Shown here piece after piece: positions 59,768 to 64,000 of a stretch of DNA of 64,000 bases; the stretch's first letter is position 1; every line of letters starts with the position of its first letter. The DNA is from Diplonema japonicum. Taxonomy: Eukaryota; Euglenozoa; Diplonemea; Diplonemida; Diplonemidae. A model generated the notes under the pieces. The model was not told the DNA's origin. It saw only the letters and a program-made list of their open reading frames with translations, and did no database searches. Both the position numbers and the translations under genes were made by a program. Location of the stretch: contig OZ025710.1 of the NCBI GenBank assembly GCA_964019335.1, positions 124,001-188,000 of the forward strand, given 5' to 3'.

Positions 59768-62458
59768 TTATTTATAGTAACTGCCTTTATAGGTACTAGG
59801 AACAGTGCTGTACAGCGTGCGATGGGTAAGCGCGCCTGAAAACTCCCCGTCAGGATTGTCGCAATCAGGGTTTTCCTCGAAGGAACATTCCCTCCGTCTG
59901 TTCTGCGGGCTGTAGAAGGACATGCTGGCAAGCGTTCGAGACGCCCCCTGAACAATCCTTGAAGAGAGGAACTTCAAGAACCTTTCCTTGTACTTACTAG
60001 GCCGCACACAGGACACCCCGTTCGTGTTGTTGATGTACAGCATTGACTTGGCGAACGTCTCCAGCTTCTTGAATGCATTGTAATCGGTTGTGATGTCGAT
60101 AATCCCAACGTAGTAAATCTCCATCCGATTGCAAGATGGGAACCCACCATGGAAGCCCCTCAGAATATTACCCGGATCGATGGCCCCTGCAATGGGGACA
60201 GGGCTTTTATGCACCCCTAACAATAAACTGTAATCGATGACATTGCTCGAATTCAACATTTCAGCGTCCGACGACAGCTGTCTCATGACTGCACGGTGTA
60301 CCTCGGCGTCTACGAGCAGGGTTCGCGTCAGGTCTAGATCCTTCAAAGCAAGACCCTTCACCCTCTTTTCAGGTGGTGTGTACCTATGAACAGACGATCC
60401 TTTTAAATCGTACGAAACGTGGATTTCCTTAAACGGCAGGAAAATATTTTGCATGACTGCGAATACCATTTTCTGGTCGCCGTACTGCAGCTCGTGGAGA
60501 CCGTAGAAACGTGTCAAAAGCGAGTCCGGGTTCTCAGATATCTGTTTGTGGTAGAACGGGAGGATGGACAGAACGGTCGTCGCGTCGCTTTGATCCAGCG
60601 TTTTGATGATAAATTTTGTGTCGTGCGATCGGAAAAAAAACGACCCGGAACGCCCCGAGCTCGCCATTTGGTGCAACGATGTCATAGCACCGCTTAACAT
60701 GGCTACTTGAAGCTGTGTGATGCCGAGGGACTCACTGTAACCTTCTATAGAAACTCCAGAGAGTTTTTGGATATCGTCGAAGACCTCTGGACAGTAGTCG
60801 GTGAAGAAAACACGGGAGTTTGCTGCGTTGCACTGAACACCGTTTGGTACGCTGTCGGGTCTTGCTGGTTTTGGGGGTTGGTCGACTTCTCTGACGATAG
60901 CTCCGAGCTCCCATACTTTTTTTGTTTCAAACGCTTTCTTCGTCAGTCCAAACTGTCTTGTCTTCCGCCGCTCTTCACGATGTGTAATACACTGTTGTAT
61001 ACCTGATAATATACATGTTACCATCAACCATTGCCCGTCGCCGAAAACCACTTGCGCGCCGGATGTGCTTCCCCCCGGGATGGACGGGGGCGACCAATCG
61101 ATTGCAGAACTAAACTCGTTGTTCTCTATCATCGCCTGTCTGAATTCCTCCACAGAAACTTGTTCGTCGCCGTTTTCATCGATACTTCTAAACAGTTTTT
61201 GACAATACTTCGGAAGAGACATGTTTTCGGGTGTTTTTAAAGGTGAAATCGACGCGAGAAGCGACATGCTGTGGATAAAGCTCTGCAGCGTGATGAACCC
61301 GGTCCCCTCCACATCGAAAATGCGGTGTTGGTACTGCAGGCGGTCGTCTCTCGAGCCCAGGCGTAGCACGCGGCATCCGAACAAATATTCCGGGAATGAA
61401 ATCCGTCCGTCTCCGTTCGCATCGAATACCCGAAAAACAGCCTTAGTAACCTCAACATGAAAAGCTGGCCCCAGAGAATCCATAAATTCCGGTTCACATA
61501 TAAACCCATTGTTATCATTGTCGATCGCTTGAAATGTTTGCAGAAGAAGCATAACTTCTGACGCGTCATGGCAGTTTGTGTCGGGGACTTCTTGGCCTGT
61601 GCTGAGGTCTAATATGTCAGGTAACCACACGGACCTCATAGGGTCCTTGTGGTGCGTGCGTTGCAGTAAGGAGAGCGTGACTAGTGAATTGCAATTCACT
61701 GCCCACACCAGGTTCAGCTCGCGTTCAACATCGGAGTTAACCACACCAGAGAAGTCGGAGAAGGAGTGGATTTGATCCTCGGATCCCTTCAGCAACATCC
61801 AGATCTCCATCTTTGAGAGGTTTCTCCTCAACATCAACACCGTGTCCAGGCTCACCTTTAAGAGAAGCTTTCCTTTGTCGGACACAAAACTGAGATCGAT
61901 ATCATGATCTGTCAGTTCGATTTTCAACGTTCCCGAAGATGGTTGCAAGCCCGTTACTGATAGGCTGCATTGATACGATAAAGGGAGTACCGAGATGGCG
62001 CCTGCAACGTCTTTCAGTTTTGAACATTGGAGGTATACGGATTCACGTTTTGAGAGCTTTCCTCTGTGGTATCTCCAGAGGAATGTTACGGCTTTTCCAA
62101 GCTGGGCGCCGAGCGAGCCGGGGATGACGAGGGAGATGGGGTTGGGAGGGTCGCGTGACGTGTGGATCTCGATCTTTGCGTTCTTCACGGGGTCGGCCTT
62201 GAAGCTTCCCTTGACAAAGCATGTTTGTTCCCTGCGAACCACCCTCGTGATCTTCTTGACCTCTGCTGACTCGACCGACCCGTCTTCTAGCGTGATGGCG
62301 AGGCCCAAGCGGAACAACCAACACTTACACTTCCTCTCTCCCCCGTCCTGCCCCACCCGAATCCCGTCGATCCCGTTCCCATTATTCCACAGCGCTCCTA
62401 TAAAAATCTCATCCGGGCTGACCCCGAACCTCTCGCGGACCTGCGCTTCATTTTCCAT
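59768..62458 (-). CDS. EF-hand and phosphatidylinositol-phosphate kinase fusion, 896 residues
   Basis: Single exon. An N-terminal PH-like region is followed at about residues 305-435 by four EF-hand loops (DNDNNGFICEPEF, DANGDGRISFPEY, DVEGTGFITLQSF, DENGDEQVSVEEF). The first two have full sets of Ca ligands; the other two are degenerate. A PIP-kinase domain fills about 560-860: G-loop and catalytic Lys in SGRSGSFFFRSHDTKFIIKT (about 600-620), SYDLKGSSVHR (about 682), DYSLLLGVHK (about 739), YYVGIIDITTDYN and PSKYKERFLKF. It should make PI(4,5)P2, with Ca sensing in cis. Comparable EF-hand PIP kinases are known in apicomplexans. Confidence 0.9.
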   Translation of the reverse strand: MENEAQVRERFGVSPDEIFIGALWNNGNGIDGIRVGQDGGERKCKCWLFRLGLAITLEDGSVESAEVKKITRVVRREQTCFVKGSFKADPVKNAKIEIHTSRDPPNPISLVIPGSLGAQLGKAVTFLWRYHRGKLSKRESVYLQCSKLKDVAGAISVLPLSYQCSLSVTGLQPSSGTLKIELTDHDIDLSFVSDKGKLLLKVSLDTVLMLRRNLSKMEIWMLLKGSEDQIHSFSDFSGVVNSDVERELNLVWAVNCNSLVTLSLLQRTHHKDPMRSVWLPDILDLSTGQEVPDTNCHDASEVMLLLQTFQAIDNDNNGFICEPEFMDSLGPAFHVEVTKAVFRVFDANGDGRISFPEYLFGCRVLRLGSRDDRLQYQHRIFDVEGTGFITLQSFIHSMSLLASISPLKTPENMSLPKYCQKLFRSIDENGDEQVSVEEFRQAMIENNEFSSAIDWSPPSIPGGSTSGAQVVFGDGQWLMVTCILSGIQQCITHREERRKTRQFGLTKKAFETKKVWELGAIVREVDQPPKPARPDSVPNGVQCNAANSRVFFTDYCPEVFDDIQKLSGVSIEGYSESLGITQLQVAMLSGAMTSLHQMASSGRSGSFFFRSHDTKFIIKTLDQSDATTVLSILPFYHKQISENPDSLLTRFYGLHELQYGDQKMVFAVMQNIFLPFKEIHVSYDLKGSSVHRYTPPEKRVKGLALKDLDLTRTLLVDAEVHRAVMRQLSSDAEMLNSSNVIDYSLLLGVHKSPVPIAGAIDPGNILRGFHGGFPSCNRMEIYYVGIIDITTDYNAFKKLETFAKSMLYINNTNGVSCVRPSKYKERFLKFLSSRIVQGASRTLASMSFYSPQNRRRECSFEENPDCDNPDGEFSGALTHRTLYSTVPSTYKGSYYK

Positions 62459-62563
62459 GTGGCATTTTTTTTTTTTTTTTTTTTTTTTTCTTGGGAAAGG
62501 TTTTTTTTTGTGTACATATAAAAAAAAAATTTTTTTTTAAAAGTTCAACTATCGTAGAAAGGC

Positions 62564-62995
62564 TCAGTTACGGCCGAAGTGGCTGAGGATCATGTCGAGG
62601 GCCTTGGACTTCTCACCGTAGTCGGTCACGGCGACGCACGAGGCACCGATGACCTTCTTGATGTTGGCGGCCTGGTCGTACTTGGCAAGGCCAACCCACT
62701 CACCGAGCTTCTTCTTCTCGGGGACCTTGATGAGGTCGATACCGTGCTCAGTGCAGAGGGCCTCGATCAGGGCAGTGTAGGCACCCTCGTTACAGTCCTC
62801 GGCAAGAACGCACAAGTGCGCCACACGCTTGTCAAGGGCCTTGACGGTCTCGTGGAGACCCCTGCACAGACCCTTGTGGAACCTGGCCCTCTTCAGAACC
62901 TGCTGAAGGGCGGCGTTCATGTCCTCCGGCTCCTCATCCTCCTCAACGGGGGTCTCCTCGACCTCAACCTCCTGGACAATGTCTTCGTCGGCCAT
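62564..62995 (-). CDS. RPS12: 40S ribosomal protein eS12
   Basis: Single exon, 143 residues, normal length. Acidic N-terminus (EEVEETPVEEDEEPED-like), then the conserved core LCRGLHETVKALDK, AHLCVLAEDCNEGAYTALI, LCTEHGIDLIKVPEKKKLG and EWVGLAKYD. eS12 is an L7Ae-fold protein at the small-subunit beak. Sequence features look closest to the kinetoplastid form, judged from memory. Confidence 0.96.
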   Translation of the reverse strand: MADEDIVQEVEVEETPVEEDEEPEDMNAALQQVLKRARFHKGLCRGLHETVKALDKRVAHLCVLAEDCNEGAYTALIEALCTEHGIDLIKVPEKKKLGEWVGLAKYDQAANIKKVIGASCVAVTDYGEKSKALDMILSHFGRN

Positions 62996-63170
62996 GTTGA
63001 TAGTTATTTTTTACTTGATATCTGAGTGTATGATGTGGGGGGGGGGGTATTTTGTTTTAAACAACAGGGGGGGGGTAAAAAAGTTTTTTTTTCTTCTTTG
63101 ACTATAAAAATAAAGGGGAATCTTGATATGGATACTTTAAAAAGAGAACATGAACTCCGTCTTTCGATTC

Positions 63171-63329
63171 TCAGTACCCGTACTGGGCGAGCAGCTTGGC
63201 CTGCTTGGGGAGCTCCTTCGACGCCTCAGACTTGGCCTCAGCCCACATCTTGTCGGTGGCCTTCTTGGACTCGAAGTACTTGGCACCACGGACCTTGCGC
63301 TCCTCCTCAAGCTTGGCGACGTCGGCCTG

Positions 63330-63364
<35 letters not shown>

Positions 63365-63901
63365 CCCACACACCTGGTGCTTCCACCCGAGCTCGTGGGA
63401 CAGACGTCCGAGCCTGCAGTACTTCCTGTTGGGGGCAAGACGGAGCACCCTAAGGGCCTGGGGGCACACAACCCTCTTCACACGCTCCATGTTCTTGGGG
63501 ACACCCTCGAAGCACACAAGGCGCTTCAAGGCGGCCCTCCCGCGCTTCTGGTGGTTGCGCTCGTTCTTAGTGATCATCCCACGGATCTGTGAGGTGGGGG
63601 GATTAGATGAGGTAAAAAAAAAAAAACATACAACACGGGTGATCATGGCCGAGGGGGCACGGTGGTGGAAGGGACCCTTCCCGGGGTTGGTGAGGGTGCG
63701 CTTCCTCAGGAAGTCAAGCATCTTCAGCTTGTTACGGATGTGGGTCCCGGAGATGTTGGTTTCCTCGCACCTCACAAGGGTCACCTTCTCGCCGTTCTGG
63801 AGCTTCTTGGCCACAATACCGCAGATACGACCCATCAAGTGTCCCTTCATGTCCACGCAGGTCGCCTTCGCCTTCTTCTCGGTGATGGTGTGCTTACCCA
63901 T
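63171..63901 (-). CDS. RPL13A: 60S ribosomal protein uL13 (3 exons)
   Basis: Exons are 63901-63632, 63586-63374 and 63326-63171, all phase 0, 212 residues. Intron 1 is GTATGT with an internal T-run, ending CCTCACAG; intron 2 is GTGTGTGGG, an A-run, then TCTCAG. Conserved blocks: KGHLMGRICGIVAKKL, RKRTLTNPGKGPFHHRAPS, GMITKNERNHQKRGRAALKR, LKRLVCFEGVP and LGWKHQ followed by ADVAKLEEERK. uL13 binds 28S rRNA at the large-subunit surface. About 100 bp of A/T-rich flank follow to the window's right edge. Confidence 0.96.
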
Positions 63902-64000
63902 TTTTTTATATTTTTTTAAAGTATACAAACGATAAGTTCTGTTGAAAAACTCAATTAAGAAGGAGCAACAGCACAAAAAAGAAAAAAAAAAAATTACTCA

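Noticed and set aside
1..64000. CRISPR arrays, bacterial promoters or ribosome-binding sites
   Set aside because: The repeats seen are homopolymers, TIRs and foldbacks; there are no regularly spaced direct repeats, and the genes are intron-bearing eukaryotic genes.

Overview
The window looks like nuclear DNA of a flagellated protist, most likely a euglenozoan, with a diplonemid-type lineage as my best guess. All 25 genes or gene models I can support lie on the minus strand. The coding DNA is ordinary and fairly GC-balanced, while almost every spacer and intron is filled with homopolymer runs (A/T runs of 15-40 nt and several G/C runs of 15-24 nt). Thirteen of the models contain spliceosomal GT-AG introns (31 in total), mostly about 40-90 nt long and often made largely of an A or T tract. 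One exception is about 1.8 kb and carries a transposon relic. Many start codons lie within about 10 nt of an AG that follows a homopolymer, which fits spliced-leader addition. No spliced-leader RNA gene is visible, so the lineage call is inference.

Layout, left to right: the N-terminus of a peroxisomal-type ABCD half transporter cut by the window edge (1-299); a small Cys-paired protein (1150-1933); a UBA/PUB protein (2208-3614); a 2192-residue protein joining a leishmanolysin-like M8 peptidase to a polycystin-1-like membrane region (3828-10406); two near-identical RPS27 genes (10622-10969, 11471-11819); a class I methyltransferase (11918-13760); a long coiled-coil protein (13981-16832); an unknown ORF (17495-18280); a coiled-coil protein (18973-20463); a tektin (21012-22473); LRRC56 (22627-23568); a Gly/Tyr-rich protein (24426-25330); an 887-bp TIR element with tRNA-like modules (25500-26386); a 1389-residue C2-like membrane protein with PP1-docking-type repeats (26994-31163); a 2.4-kb spacer with exon-like islands; a CCCH zinc-finger gene whose intron holds a piggyBac relic (33601-36712); a helical-repeat-like protein (36851-39067); foldback repeats; a small two-exon gene (39979-40484); a SNF2 ATPase (40649-43506); an acylation-type MG-CC protein (44602-45501); a Pro-rich protein (45750-46781); a GRIP golgin (46844-48144); SOF1/DCAF13 (48359-49756); a PH-like/zinc-ribbon protein (50194-52359); an LRR protein (52468-53070); a 224-bp MITE; a TM9 nonaspanin (54633-56702); an unknown protein (56775-57545); a short RNase T2 (58496-58954); an EF-hand/PIP-kinase fusion (59768-62458); RPS12 (62564-62995) and RPL13A (63171-63901).

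Functionally the window mixes ribosome production (RPS27 x2, RPS12, RPL13A, SOF1), Golgi/endomembrane traffic (GRIP golgin, TM9SF, PIP kinase), and a notable share of cilium/flagellum-type genes (tektin, LRRC56, coiled-coil proteins, polycystin-like protein). Exon structures were deduced by hand from GT-AG boundaries, conserved reading frame and family alignment from memory. No database search was run.
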